Below the pieces are notes generated by a model. It was not told the origin of the DNA. It saw only the letters and a list, made by a program, of their open reading frames with translations, and ran no database searches. This document shows, piece after piece, positions 26,317-34,622 of a DNA stretch of 64,000 nt (its first letter is position 1; every line of letters begins with the position of its first letter). Made by a program: the position numbers and the translations under genes. Origin of the DNA: JAHDWY01 sp964632865 (GTDB taxonomy: Bacteria > Hydrogenedentota > Hydrogenedentia > Hydrogenedentales > SLHB01); contig CAZWDH010000002.1 of NCBI GenBank assembly GCA_964632865.1, positions 6,454-70,453 on the forward strand. The letters run 5' to 3'.

Positions 26317-27680
26317 TCCTTCGACGCCTCCACAACAAGCGACACGTGCTGAGGTTCGACACCGAGATGTGTACTTGCCCCCGCGGGATTGTGCACCACA
26401 ATTGTCCCCGTTACGTCGTGGATCTGCGCCGCGCCCGCATCGTTCCACGCGGCGATCGCGGGACGCGCCACCGCGTCGTAGACGTGGCAGTTTTCGAAAT
26501 CAATGCCGCCCAGATTTTGCGTGATCTCCGGCCGCCGGAGATGGAGGAGCACCGGAACGCGTAGTCCGCCGTAGTCACGAAACGCCGAGACCCAGGGTCG
26601 GGTCCAACTGCAGTTGGCGAAGCGGACCCGCGCGCCTTTGGCGGACTTGTCGAAGACTTTCGCGCCTTCCTTCCCGGTGCTTTCGGAGGTGCAGTTGATG
26701 AATTCGATGCTGCCCTGCGGCCCGTTGTCGCCGACGGCGCCCACGCTCATGCCCGACCAGCCGCGCTGGTTCATGTCCGTGAAATTATCCAGCGTCATGC
26801 CCGGGATTCCCATGCGCGAGTGGCAGTTCTCGAACCGGATGGATACGGGTTCGCTCTCGCTCGTGAGCGGTTTGAGGTACACGAGGATCTGATGGCCGCT
26901 GTTGTTCTCGAACACGCAGTTGCGGATGACGCAGTTCACGAGCCGCTCGTCCGCACTATCCGGTTCCAGATCGATCCCGGCTTCCGGCGGGGTGCCGCTC
27001 GTGCCGGAGAAGAGGCAGTTTTCGACGAGCAGGTTCTGTGCGCTGATGACGCTTAGCCCTTGCCGGTGGTTGTCATGGCTGACACAGTCGCGGATCGTGA
27101 TATCTTCACTCCAGCGGTTCTTGCCGCTGGAACCCACGTAGAATCCGTCGCCACCCGAACTTTCGACCCGCAGGCCCTCGATCGCGACGCGCTTGCACCC
27201 CACGATGGCGACGCCCATCCGCCATTCCGCGCGTTCGTACGTTTCGCTCTGATAGTCCGCCTTGCGCATGCGCAACGTAGCGCCGTAGCCGCGAATCGTG
27301 ATGTCTGTCATGTCCGTTGCGCGAAACAACGAGTCGCCGCGCCCGTGGAATTCGTCCTTCTTCGCAAGGACGAGAACGCCCGGTTCGAAGATCAGTTCCA
27401 GGTTGCTGCGCAGGGCAATGGGCCGGACGATCCACGGTTGGCCCATGTACGGAATCGTCACCGTTGCCGCGCCCGAATCGATTGCGGACTGAATGGCCTC
27501 GGTCGAGTCCTCGGGATGGAATCCCCACCAAGCCGCGTTGGCGTCGGTTCGCGAACCGGATGCGACCCCTGCGATCGCTTCGGGATTCGGTGCGTTCGCG
27601 ACTGTTTCCGCGACACTCGGCAGGAAGGCCGCGAAACACAGCGTTGCGGCTATGAGAGAAAAAGACTTTCGCATGCACAT
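26313..27680 (-). CDS. Secreted right-handed parallel beta-helix protein
   Basis: Exported protein of 455 residues with a signal peptide (KSFSLIAATLCFAAFLPSVA) and a series of PbH1-type coils: ITIRGYGATLRMRKA, VAIEGLRVESSGGDGFYVG, ITIRDCVSHDNHRQGLSVIS, LLVENCLFSGTSG, CVIRNCVFENNSGHQILVYL. This fold is shared by pectate-lyase-like, alginate-epimerase-like and glycosidase proteins. The ladder of N and C residues and the GDGFYVG stretch are typical. Catalytic residues cannot be assigned by eye, so a polysaccharide lyase, epimerase or binding role stays open. Start at ATG 27680 with GGAG upstream; its second Met is two codons later. Confidence 0.82.
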   Translation of the reverse strand: MCMRKSFSLIAATLCFAAFLPSVAETVANAPNPEAIAGVASGSRTDANAAWWGFHPEDSTEAIQSAIDSGAATVTIPYMGQPWIVRPIALRSNLELIFEPGVLVLAKKDEFHGRGDSLFRATDMTDITIRGYGATLRMRKADYQSETYERAEWRMGVAIVGCKRVAIEGLRVESSGGDGFYVGSSGKNRWSEDITIRDCVSHDNHRQGLSVISAQNLLVENCLFSGTSGTPPEAGIDLEPDSADERLVNCVIRNCVFENNSGHQILVYLKPLTSESEPVSIRFENCHSRMGIPGMTLDNFTDMNQRGWSGMSVGAVGDNGPQGSIEFINCTSESTGKEGAKVFDKSAKGARVRFANCSWTRPWVSAFRDYGGLRVPVLLHLRRPEITQNLGGIDFENCHVYDAVARPAIAAWNDAGAAQIHDVTGTIVVHNPAGASTHLGVEPQHVSLVVEASKD

Positions 27681-27718
27681 CGCATTTCTCCGCTGGATGA
27701 TCTTGTGATGGAAAACCC

Positions 27719-27747
27719 AGTATGGGCGAACCGCGACGCGCGTGCAA
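27719..27747 (-). promoter_or_regulatory. Promoter of the beta-helix gene
   Basis: Read on the minus strand: TTGCAC (27747-27742), 17-bp spacer, CATACT (27724-27719), 38 bp before the ATG. It lies just before the end of the upstream esterase gene. Confidence 0.4.
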
Positions 27748-27766
27748 TTCCGAATGTCGGGCGCCG

Positions 27767-29668
27767 CTACTCGAGCACGTATGCCGTGCAGAACTCCCGC
27801 AATTGCGGTATGTCGAAGTGTTCCAGAATTCCGAAGGTGAACAGTGCCGGTTTGTCGTCGTATCGAATTCCCTGGTCCAGGCATTCCTTCAGCGATTCGA
27901 GGCCGCCGGAGGTGCGAGCTTCGAGGACCGCTTCTCCCATGATACCGCCTGCGATCAGCGCAACCACGCTCGCGTTGGCTCCGACCGCACGGATATGCAA
28001 CGGCACGTCGCCATAGGCGTTGGAGGCCGCTTCGATGACCGCAGTCAATTGCTTGACCTGCTCGCCCAGGAGCCGTTCGCCGGTGGCGTCTATCATCATC
28101 GCGGACTGGGACCGCCGGCCTCCGCCCGGGGCGCATTCACCGAAGTACAGCAGGTCTACCGCGATCGCACGCTGTCCGGCGGTCACTAACGAAATTGCCG
28201 TTTCGCTCGTGGAGGTTTTGCCTTCGTCCGCAATGAGAATAGTTGTGGCCGTCGCGGCGGGGTCATCAGTTTCGAATAGGGCGAAGGGTACCGTCCAATC
28301 CTGCAAGGTCAATCGTCCTCGTACGCGAGATACCCCTTCGCTGATTGCCTCGTCTCCCGGCTCCACGGTCCCCAACGTGGGTTTCCACCGAACGGTTTCG
28401 GTAAGAAGGCGACGCGTGTCCGCCTGCTCCTGGGACAAGGGCGCCGGGAGTTTCTCCATCGTCTTTCGGGCAAGCGAGTGAAATGTCTCGTTTCCATCGG
28501 GCACGCCGGCGGCGAGTTCTTGGAGTGTGCGCACCTCGCCCTCGTACGATGGTTCCTCGTCCGGCCAGTCGAGGCCCCACTGCTCGCTCAGGAACCGGTA
28601 CAAGGCGAGCCGATTGTCGAGATCATAGTTGTGCGTGCCCGGGTCGACGTTTTCGTGGCGCTGGAAACGATCGCCTGCGTCATACAAGGCATAGAATGGC
28701 GCGATAGGTTCGTACACGTTCGGCCAGACCCGGTCTGATTGAAAGCAGCAATCGTCCTTGATGTTGTAGATCAACAAGGCAGGCCGGGGCGCGAGCATGG
28801 CAGTCAGGTGGGTGTAGTCCGCAACCTTCAGGAGATCAACGGGGATTTGCTCCAAGTCGCCGATGTCCTGACTGTGATCGGCCCGGACCGCAAGCCCGAC
28901 GTAGCCCGCGTTCGGTGCGGTTGCGCAGATACGCGTATCCAACGAACTCAGGATAATCGTCTGCCAACCGCCGCCCGAAAGTCCCGTCATGGCGATCCGT
29001 TCTGAATCGACCGATGGATGCTCCAACAGTACGTCCAGTCCCCGTTTCATGGCCTGGTAGAAGATGGAAAGTCCGCTCACGCCGCATTGGTTCAGGTAGG
29101 CCGAATCGTTGTGGCGAAATCCCGGATCGGCGAGTTCGCCGAAGAACAACCACTCCGGATGCAGCGCGACCACGCCGCGTTTCGCGAGCGTGATGCATCG
29201 CGCCTGGATAAACTCCACGCTCTTCCCGGGATCACCCACATGACCGTTCACACTAAGCAGGGCCGGTGTCTTCTCAGCAAGGTTCTCCGGCTCGTAGAGC
29301 ATCGCGGGAATCCACATGCCCGGCACGGCCTGGTAACGGAGCTTGCGAATGCGATACCCCTTGCCCGTTTCGATGGTGTTCGTCCACTCGACCTGTACCG
29401 GCCCCTCATACCACGCCTTTGGCACGCCGCGGTAGACGATGTCCGCCAACATGCGCTCGCGCAAGGCCGCCTGGGTATTGTCCCATTCGTCGGCGCTCGC
29501 GGGGACCTGGATGGACGGCACCCGATTGACCACGAAGTCGCGGATCTCCTGATCGGTCGTGCCGCTTTCCAATACGGGTGTTTGCAGCCAGTCGGTAATT
29601 AGCCCTCGGGCTGAATCCGACAAGGGCGCGCCCGACGTAACGAGAATAAACATGAGCGATGTCAGCAT
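27767..29668 (-). CDS. Double alpha/beta-hydrolase (acetylxylan-esterase-like), copy 1
   Basis: Secreted esterase-type protein of 633 residues built from two alpha/beta-hydrolase units. The N-terminal unit has ALLSVNGHVGDPGKS (oxyanion region), the nucleophile elbow MTGLSGGGWQT and a candidate histidine in GTHNYDLDN, as in acetylxylan esterases/dienelactone hydrolases of planctomycete relatives. The C-terminal unit keeps the fold pattern but its elbow reads RAVGANASVVAL with no Gly-x-Ser-x-Gly, so it is probably inactive. A weak signal peptide lies at the start (LTSLMFILVTSGAPLS). ATG 29668 is chosen for AGGGAG about 10 bp upstream; longer frame starts at 29698 and 29761 lack ribosome sites. 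A second member of the family is at 43174. Confidence 0.82.
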   Translation of the reverse strand: MLTSLMFILVTSGAPLSDSARGLITDWLQTPVLESGTTDQEIRDFVVNRVPSIQVPASADEWDNTQAALRERMLADIVYRGVPKAWYEGPVQVEWTNTIETGKGYRIRKLRYQAVPGMWIPAMLYEPENLAEKTPALLSVNGHVGDPGKSVEFIQARCITLAKRGVVALHPEWLFFGELADPGFRHNDSAYLNQCGVSGLSIFYQAMKRGLDVLLEHPSVDSERIAMTGLSGGGWQTIILSSLDTRICATAPNAGYVGLAVRADHSQDIGDLEQIPVDLLKVADYTHLTAMLAPRPALLIYNIKDDCCFQSDRVWPNVYEPIAPFYALYDAGDRFQRHENVDPGTHNYDLDNRLALYRFLSEQWGLDWPDEEPSYEGEVRTLQELAAGVPDGNETFHSLARKTMEKLPAPLSQEQADTRRLLTETVRWKPTLGTVEPGDEAISEGVSRVRGRLTLQDWTVPFALFETDDPAATATTILIADEGKTSTSETAISLVTAGQRAIAVDLLYFGECAPGGGRRSQSAMMIDATGERLLGEQVKQLTAVIEAASNAYGDVPLHIRAVGANASVVALIAGGIMGEAVLEARTSGGLESLKECLDQGIRYDDKPALFTFGILEHFDIPQLREFCTAYVLE

Positions 29669-29793
29669 GTTGTGTCGTCTCCCTGTCAGCAAGGCCATTA
29701 CTATAGCGGAATCCGGTTTGAGGCGTAAGAGTCTTTTCGTGTGCGCGTTTTGTGGTACCATAATCTCCGCTCAAGGTAGGGAGTAATCGCAGC

Positions 29794-32736
29794 ATGATTC
29801 GATCCTGGCGAATCGGCGCGCTCGCCGGACTTGCGATAGGTGGTGCGCTGGCCTCGTTTGCTGAACCAGCGGCCCCCAACGACATCGCGGACGCGCTTGT
29901 TGACGGGCTTCGTGCAACGGAGCGCGATCCGGCCGCGGCCAAGGCGCTTGAATCGTTCCTCAGTGGGGCGGAGGCTTCCGCCGAGTCCCACGGCGCAACG
30001 TTGTTCCGAGAGAATGTCCAACCCGTTTTCGCCGAACACTGCTATTCCTGCCACGGCCCCGACAAGCAGAAGGGCGGACTGCGTCTGGACGTCCCGACCG
30101 CCATCGAGTTAGGCGGAGCGCATGGCACGGTCATCGAACCCGGCGATCCGGGGAACAGCCGGCTTGTCGAAGCGATACGATATGCAAACCCCGATTTGCA
30201 GATGCCGCCCAAAGCGCCGCTGCCGCCAGATGCCGTCGCGGCCATCGAACATTGGATTGCTTCGGGCGCACCGTGGCCAGGTGCCGAAGACGCGTTGGCG
30301 GCCGCGGAAGCGCGCATGCGCGAAGAGGTCGCCACCGCAGAGAAGTTCTGGGCTTTTCGCCCGGTGGTAAGACCGGAGATCCCGGACGCCTCGAAGGCAG
30401 AGTGGATTTCCAACCCGATCGACGCCTTCATTCTTGCGCGTTTGAGCGAAACAGCTCTCGCTCCGTCGGACCAAGCCGACCGCCGAACCTTGATTCGGCG
30501 CGTATATCTGGACGTACTCGGACTTCCACCCACGCCCGAAGAAGTTGATGCCTTTGTTGCCGACCCGGATCCTGGAGCGTATGAGCACCTCGTGGATCGG
30601 GTGCTCGCTTCACCCCATTACGGCGAACGCTGGGCGCGGCACTGGCTGGACGTGGTGCGGTTTGCGGAGACGACCGGTTTTGAAACCAACTTGCCGCGCC
30701 CTAACGCGTGGCACTATCGCGACTACGTCATCGAGGCGCTCAACGCGGATAAGCCCTACACCGAATTCATTCGCGAGCAAATCGTGGGCGATGCCTTGGG
30801 TGCGACTCGGGCGACGGGGTTCCTCGTGGGAGGTCCAGATGACAAAGTGAAGAGTCCTGATATTGTGCTCACCAAGAATCAGCGCGACGGCGAACTACAC
30901 GACATGGTCTCAACTATCGGCGGCGCGTTTCTCGGTCTGACCGTCGGCTGCGCGAAATGCCACGACCACAAGTTCGATCCCATCTCCCAGCGCGACTACT
31001 ACCGCATGCGGGCCATGATTGCCGGCGTGAAGCACGGCGAGCAGGAACTGCCGGACCCGAATCGCGAGAAGCGGCTGGCCAAGGCGGACAACGCCCGGAC
31101 GAAACTGCGCGCTATCGAGTCGAAGTTGCTTCAATTCGTTCCAATGGCCCGCGTCAACGCCGGCGAACCGGGGCGGCCGGCGGTTTCGCCACTGGGCAAT
31201 GTCGAGCGTTTTGAACCGGTCGAAGCGCGTTTCGTTCGATTCACCGTTCTCGGCACGTCCGATGCCGAACCCTGTATCGACGAGTTGGAGGTTTATTCCG
31301 CGGGCGAGGAACCTCTTAACGTGGCCTTGGCGAGCGGCGGCGCGATTGCGACTGCTTCCAGCGAATTTACCAACAACACCAAGCACAAAACCATCCATCT
31401 CAACGACGGCAAGTACGGCAACGATTTCAGTTGGATCCCGAAGGAACGCCAGGATGCCTGGGCGCAGATCGAATTTCCCGAAGTAACGCTTATTGACCGC
31501 GTTCAGTGGGCGCGCGATCGCGAAGGTTCGTTCAAAGACCGCTTGGCTGTCGCTTACCGCATCGAAGTCGCGATCGAACCCGGCCAATGGCGAATCGTTG
31601 CCACGTCCGAGGACCGCGCGACGTACAAGCCCGGTGCGGATGCAGACCCCCCCTATTCTGCAAGCAGTCCGGAGGACGCCGCGAAACTGGAATCGTTGCT
31701 CGCGGAGAAGGAGCAACTGCGTAAACGCGTCAAACGTTTGACCGCGGCTCCGATGGTATACGCGGGGCAGTTTGAAGAGCCTGGCCCCACGCGCATTCTC
31801 CAACGGGGCGACCCCATGAACGAGGGCGAGCCTGTAGTTCCAGGCACTCCCAAGTTGGTCGGAGCGTACTGCGACTTACCCGCGGATTTGCCCGAGCAGG
31901 AACGGCGCCGTGTCTTGGCGGATTGGATCGCGAGCCCTGATAACCCCTTTACCGCGCGGGTCATCGTCAATCGCATCTGGCAGCACCATTTTGGCCGCGG
32001 CATTGTGGACACCCCCAGCGACTTCGGAGCCATGGGCGCTCGGCCCACACATCCGGAGTTGCTCGATTGGCTTTCGTCGGAATTGATCGCGCAGGATTGG
32101 CGGTTGAAGTCCATCCATCGCATGATTCTGTTGTCGAGTACGTACCGTCAATCCGCGGTCCCGAGACCGGACGCTCTCGCCGTGGACGCCGGTACGCGGT
32201 ACCTGTGGCGCTTTCCGCCGCGCCGCCTCGAAGCGGAGCCGTTGCGCGATTCGATTCTTGCGGTCAGCGGCGCGCTGAACCTGGCTATGGGCGGGCCCGG
32301 ATTCGACGTCTTCGAACCGGACGACAGCTACGTGCACATCTACGTGCCGAAAGAAGAATTCGCTCCCGGCGATCTGCGGCGCATGATCTATCAGTGGAAG
32401 CCGCGCGTCGAGCAAGACATCACTTTCGGCGTCTTTGACTGTCCCGACGCCACGCAAGCCACGCCCAAGCGCGTCAGCAGCACGTCGCCGCTCCAGGCCT
32501 TGAGCCTGTTGAACAGTCCGTTTATGAACGCGCAGGCAGAAGTATTCGCCGGGCGACTCAAGAACGAAGCGGGGGAGAACATCGAGGATCAGGTTCGCCG
32601 CTCGTTTCTGCTGGCCTTCGGCCGCGAACCAGATTCGGAGGAAGCGGCGGCATCGGCCCAGTTTATCCGAGACCATGGGTTGACCCTGTTTTGCCGCGCG
32701 TTGTACAGCGCGAATGAGTTTCTCTACCTGAACTAG
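29794..32736 (+). CDS. PSCyt1/PSCyt2/PSD1 (DUF1549/DUF1553) c-type cytochrome protein
   Basis: Large secreted protein of the planctomycete type. Order: signal peptide (about 1-23), a cytochrome-c-like PSCyt1 domain with heme motif C83-Y-S-C-H87 and distal Met candidate in DLQMPPKAPL, the PSCyt2/DUF1549 domain (NPIDAFILARLSE to KCHDHKFDPISQRDYY), a discoidin-like block (about 465-610, ARFVRFTVLGTSDAEPCIDELEVY), a short coiled coil, and PSD1/DUF1553 (WIASPDNPFTARVIVNRIWQHHFGRGIV to the end). Length 980. Such genes sit directly before DUF1501 genes, as here, and are proposed to act in periplasmic electron transfer or polymer breakdown; the exact function is unknown. Confidence 0.92.
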   Translation: MIRSWRIGALAGLAIGGALASFAEPAAPNDIADALVDGLRATERDPAAAKALESFLSGAEASAESHGATLFRENVQPVFAEHCYSCHGPDKQKGGLRLDVPTAIELGGAHGTVIEPGDPGNSRLVEAIRYANPDLQMPPKAPLPPDAVAAIEHWIASGAPWPGAEDALAAAEARMREEVATAEKFWAFRPVVRPEIPDASKAEWISNPIDAFILARLSETALAPSDQADRRTLIRRVYLDVLGLPPTPEEVDAFVADPDPGAYEHLVDRVLASPHYGERWARHWLDVVRFAETTGFETNLPRPNAWHYRDYVIEALNADKPYTEFIREQIVGDALGATRATGFLVGGPDDKVKSPDIVLTKNQRDGELHDMVSTIGGAFLGLTVGCAKCHDHKFDPISQRDYYRMRAMIAGVKHGEQELPDPNREKRLAKADNARTKLRAIESKLLQFVPMARVNAGEPGRPAVSPLGNVERFEPVEARFVRFTVLGTSDAEPCIDELEVYSAGEEPLNVALASGGAIATASSEFTNNTKHKTIHLNDGKYGNDFSWIPKERQDAWAQIEFPEVTLIDRVQWARDREGSFKDRLAVAYRIEVAIEPGQWRIVATSEDRATYKPGADADPPYSASSPEDAAKLESLLAEKEQLRKRVKRLTAAPMVYAGQFEEPGPTRILQRGDPMNEGEPVVPGTPKLVGAYCDLPADLPEQERRRVLADWIASPDNPFTARVIVNRIWQHHFGRGIVDTPSDFGAMGARPTHPELLDWLSSELIAQDWRLKSIHRMILLSSTYRQSAVPRPDALAVDAGTRYLWRFPPRRLEAEPLRDSILAVSGALNLAMGGPGFDVFEPDDSYVHIYVPKEEFAPGDLRRMIYQWKPRVEQDITFGVFDCPDATQATPKRVSSTSPLQALSLLNSPFMNAQAEVFAGRLKNEAGENIEDQVRRSFLLAFGREPDSEEAAASAQFIRDHGLTLFCRALYSANEFLYLN

Positions 32737-32745
32737 GAAATCGGC

Positions 32746-32925
32746 ATGATTGATTTTGAAGAATTTAGCTTTCGGTCAACGAGATCATCGCGAGCCGGAA
32801 GTTTCACGTTATGCTGGCTGGCCCACGACCTCTTGCATTTCCGGCAAATCTGCCGCGTGCAATGGCAGTACCTGGCGCAACACGCCGCGCCCCACTCGAC
32901 ATTGTATGCCGGAGATCTCGTATGA
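32746..32925 (+). pseudogene. Probable 3' fragment of a DinB/YfiT-like gene
   Basis: A 59-codon frame between the PSD1 and DUF1501 genes. Its second half, C-W-L-A-H-D-L-L-H-F-R-Q-I-C-R followed by a tail ending STLYAGDLV, looks like the last helix and C-terminus of DinB_2-type four-helix proteins (pattern HDLxHxxQIxR ... YAG). The first three helices and their metal histidines are missing, and the sequence starts 10 bp after the PSD1 stop. It overlaps the DUF1501 start in ATGA form, so it may also survive as a short coupled frame. The similarity is recognised by eye only. Confidence 0.45.
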
Positions 32926-34400
32926 CGCCCTTGTCGCACCACGGCCGCGATCTTCTGGACCGGCGTTCGTTCCTGCAGTACGCCGGAACAGGTCTCGGCA
33001 GCATCGCGTTGGCCGCGCTCCTGGGCGAGGAAAAAGCGCTGGCGTCCGATGAGGTGCAGCCGATCCGTCCCGTACTCGATCCCGCCGCACCCATGGCGCC
33101 CCGCGCGCCGCACTTCTCACCGCGGGCAACGAAGGTCCTCATGATCTTCTGCTCCGGCGCGGTCAGCCACGTCGACAGTTGGGACTACAAACCGGAGCTG
33201 ATCAAGCGCGACGGACAACCCATGCCGGGCGGCGGTGAGCTGATTACGTTTCAGGGCGAACAAGGAAACCTCACGAAACCGCTCTGGGAGTTCAAGCAGC
33301 GCGGGGACTCCGGCAAGTACGCGTCGGATCTCCTGCCGCACCTGGCGGAACTCGTCGACGATTTTTGCTTCATCCACTCCATGACCGCCCGCAGCAATAC
33401 CCATGGTCCGGCGGAGAGCCAGATGAACACGGGTTTCACGTTAGATGGCTTCCCCAGTATGGGCTCCTGGGTGTCGTACGCCTTGGGCGCGGAAACGAAC
33501 GATCTGCCCGCCTACGTGGCCATTCCGGACCCGCGCGGCGTGCCTCAGATGGGGCCGAACAGCTGGTCGGCGGGATTCCTCCCCGCTGTGTTTCAAGGCG
33601 TGCCCTTCGGTGCGGACAAACCTATTCCGCATCTCGCAACGCCGGAGTCCATCAGCGCGGGCGAGGAACGCGCCACGCAGGATTTTCTGAAGTTCTTGAA
33701 CGAGAAGCACCTCGAACAGTACCCCGGCGATACGGAACTCAGCGCGCGGATCGCGAGTTACGAATTGGCCGCGCGCATGCAACTGCGTGCTGCCGAGGTC
33801 AGCGATTTCTCCACGGAGTCCGCCGCCACGCGGCGCATGTATTGCGTCGAGGATCAGAACGAGACCAAAGCCGGATTCGGCAAGAACTGCCTGCTGGCGC
33901 GGAGGCTGCTGGAGCGGGGCGTGCGATTTGTCCAGTTGTTCAACGGCGCCTACGCCATGGGCGAAGGCGTTGGTAATTGGGACGGGCACAAGGTGCTCCA
34001 CGAGCAATACAGCGTCCATGCGCCGATCCTGGACGAGCCCTGCGCAGCATTGCTGAAGGACATGAAGGCGCGCGGACTACTGGACGACACGCTGGTCGTC
34101 TGGGCCACGGAGTTCGGTCGCATGCCCACCTTCCAAAAAGGCGCGAGCGGCCGCGATCACAATCCCAATGGTTTCACCGTGTTCCTCACCGGCGCGGGGG
34201 TCAAGCGCGCCTTCAGCTACGGCGCCACCGACGAGTTCGGCTACAAAGCCGTCGAAAACGCGACCACCATCTACGACCTCCACGCCACCATCCTGCATCT
34301 GCTCGGCCTGAATCACAAACAATTGACCTTCTACCACAACGGCATCGAACGCCGCTTGACCGACGTCCACGGAAAGATCATCCAGCCGATACTCGCGTAG
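32922..34400 (+). CDS. DUF1501 family Tat-exported protein
   Basis: Protein of 492 residues exported by the Tat route: twin-arginine leader LLDRRSFLQYAGTGLGSIAL. DUF1501 proteins belong to the alkaline-phosphatase/sulfatase-like fold and are nearly always coded beside PSCyt/PSD1 genes. Visible family blocks are VLMIFCSGAVSHVDSWDYKP, THGPAESQMNTGF, LLARRLLERGVRFVQLFNG, WDGHKVLHEQYSVHAPILDE and WATEFGRMPTFQKGASGRDHN. ATG 32922 has GGAG 7 bp upstream and starts just before the leader. The partner is the PSD1 protein upstream; biochemical role unknown. Confidence 0.93.
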   Translation: MTPLSHHGRDLLDRRSFLQYAGTGLGSIALAALLGEEKALASDEVQPIRPVLDPAAPMAPRAPHFSPRATKVLMIFCSGAVSHVDSWDYKPELIKRDGQPMPGGGELITFQGEQGNLTKPLWEFKQRGDSGKYASDLLPHLAELVDDFCFIHSMTARSNTHGPAESQMNTGFTLDGFPSMGSWVSYALGAETNDLPAYVAIPDPRGVPQMGPNSWSAGFLPAVFQGVPFGADKPIPHLATPESISAGEERATQDFLKFLNEKHLEQYPGDTELSARIASYELAARMQLRAAEVSDFSTESAATRRMYCVEDQNETKAGFGKNCLLARRLLERGVRFVQLFNGAYAMGEGVGNWDGHKVLHEQYSVHAPILDEPCAALLKDMKARGLLDDTLVVWATEFGRMPTFQKGASGRDHNPNGFTVFLTGAGVKRAFSYGATDEFGYKAVENATTIYDLHATILHLLGLNHKQLTFYHNGIERRLTDVHGKIIQPILA

Positions 34401-34450
34401 AGTGTGGAATTTTCTGTTTCCGTGCCGGCCAAGCGCGGAGCCGAAGAATG

Positions 34451-34526
34451 GGGACTGGCTCGAATTACCTCCAAGACCAAACGCGATCCCATGCCTGCAG
34501 GGTAATTCGTGCCTGTCCCTTTTTTT
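34451..34526 (+). terminator. Long hairpin with T tract after the DUF1501 gene
   Basis: Inverted arms of 19 bp (34451-34469 and 34501-34519, two mismatches) around a 31-nt loop, followed by seven T. This suits a factor-independent terminator for the PSD1-DUF1501 unit. The arm sequence with its GGGAC/GTCCC ends and T run also resembles dispersed REP-like elements, so it may be both. Confidence 0.5.
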
Positions 34527-34558
34527 CGGCGGTGTCTAATGTGAGCCTTACGGGTTTA

Positions 34559-34588
34559 TCGACAATCTCTACCCGTCTTCGGTAGAGT
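34559..34588 (+). promoter_or_regulatory. Promoter of the ceramidase-like gene
   Basis: TCGACA (34559-34564, five of six), 18-bp spacer, TAGAGT (34583-34588), 34 bp before the ATG at 34623. Confidence 0.45.
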
Positions 34589-34622
34589 GATTTCCCAGTA
34601 CAAGCCGAAGGAGTAAATACCG

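Noticed and set aside
29734..29764. Possible promoter before the PSCyt/PSD1 gene (CATAAT at 29759)
   Set aside because: No acceptable -35 at 15-19 bp; the best (TTTTCG) is weak.
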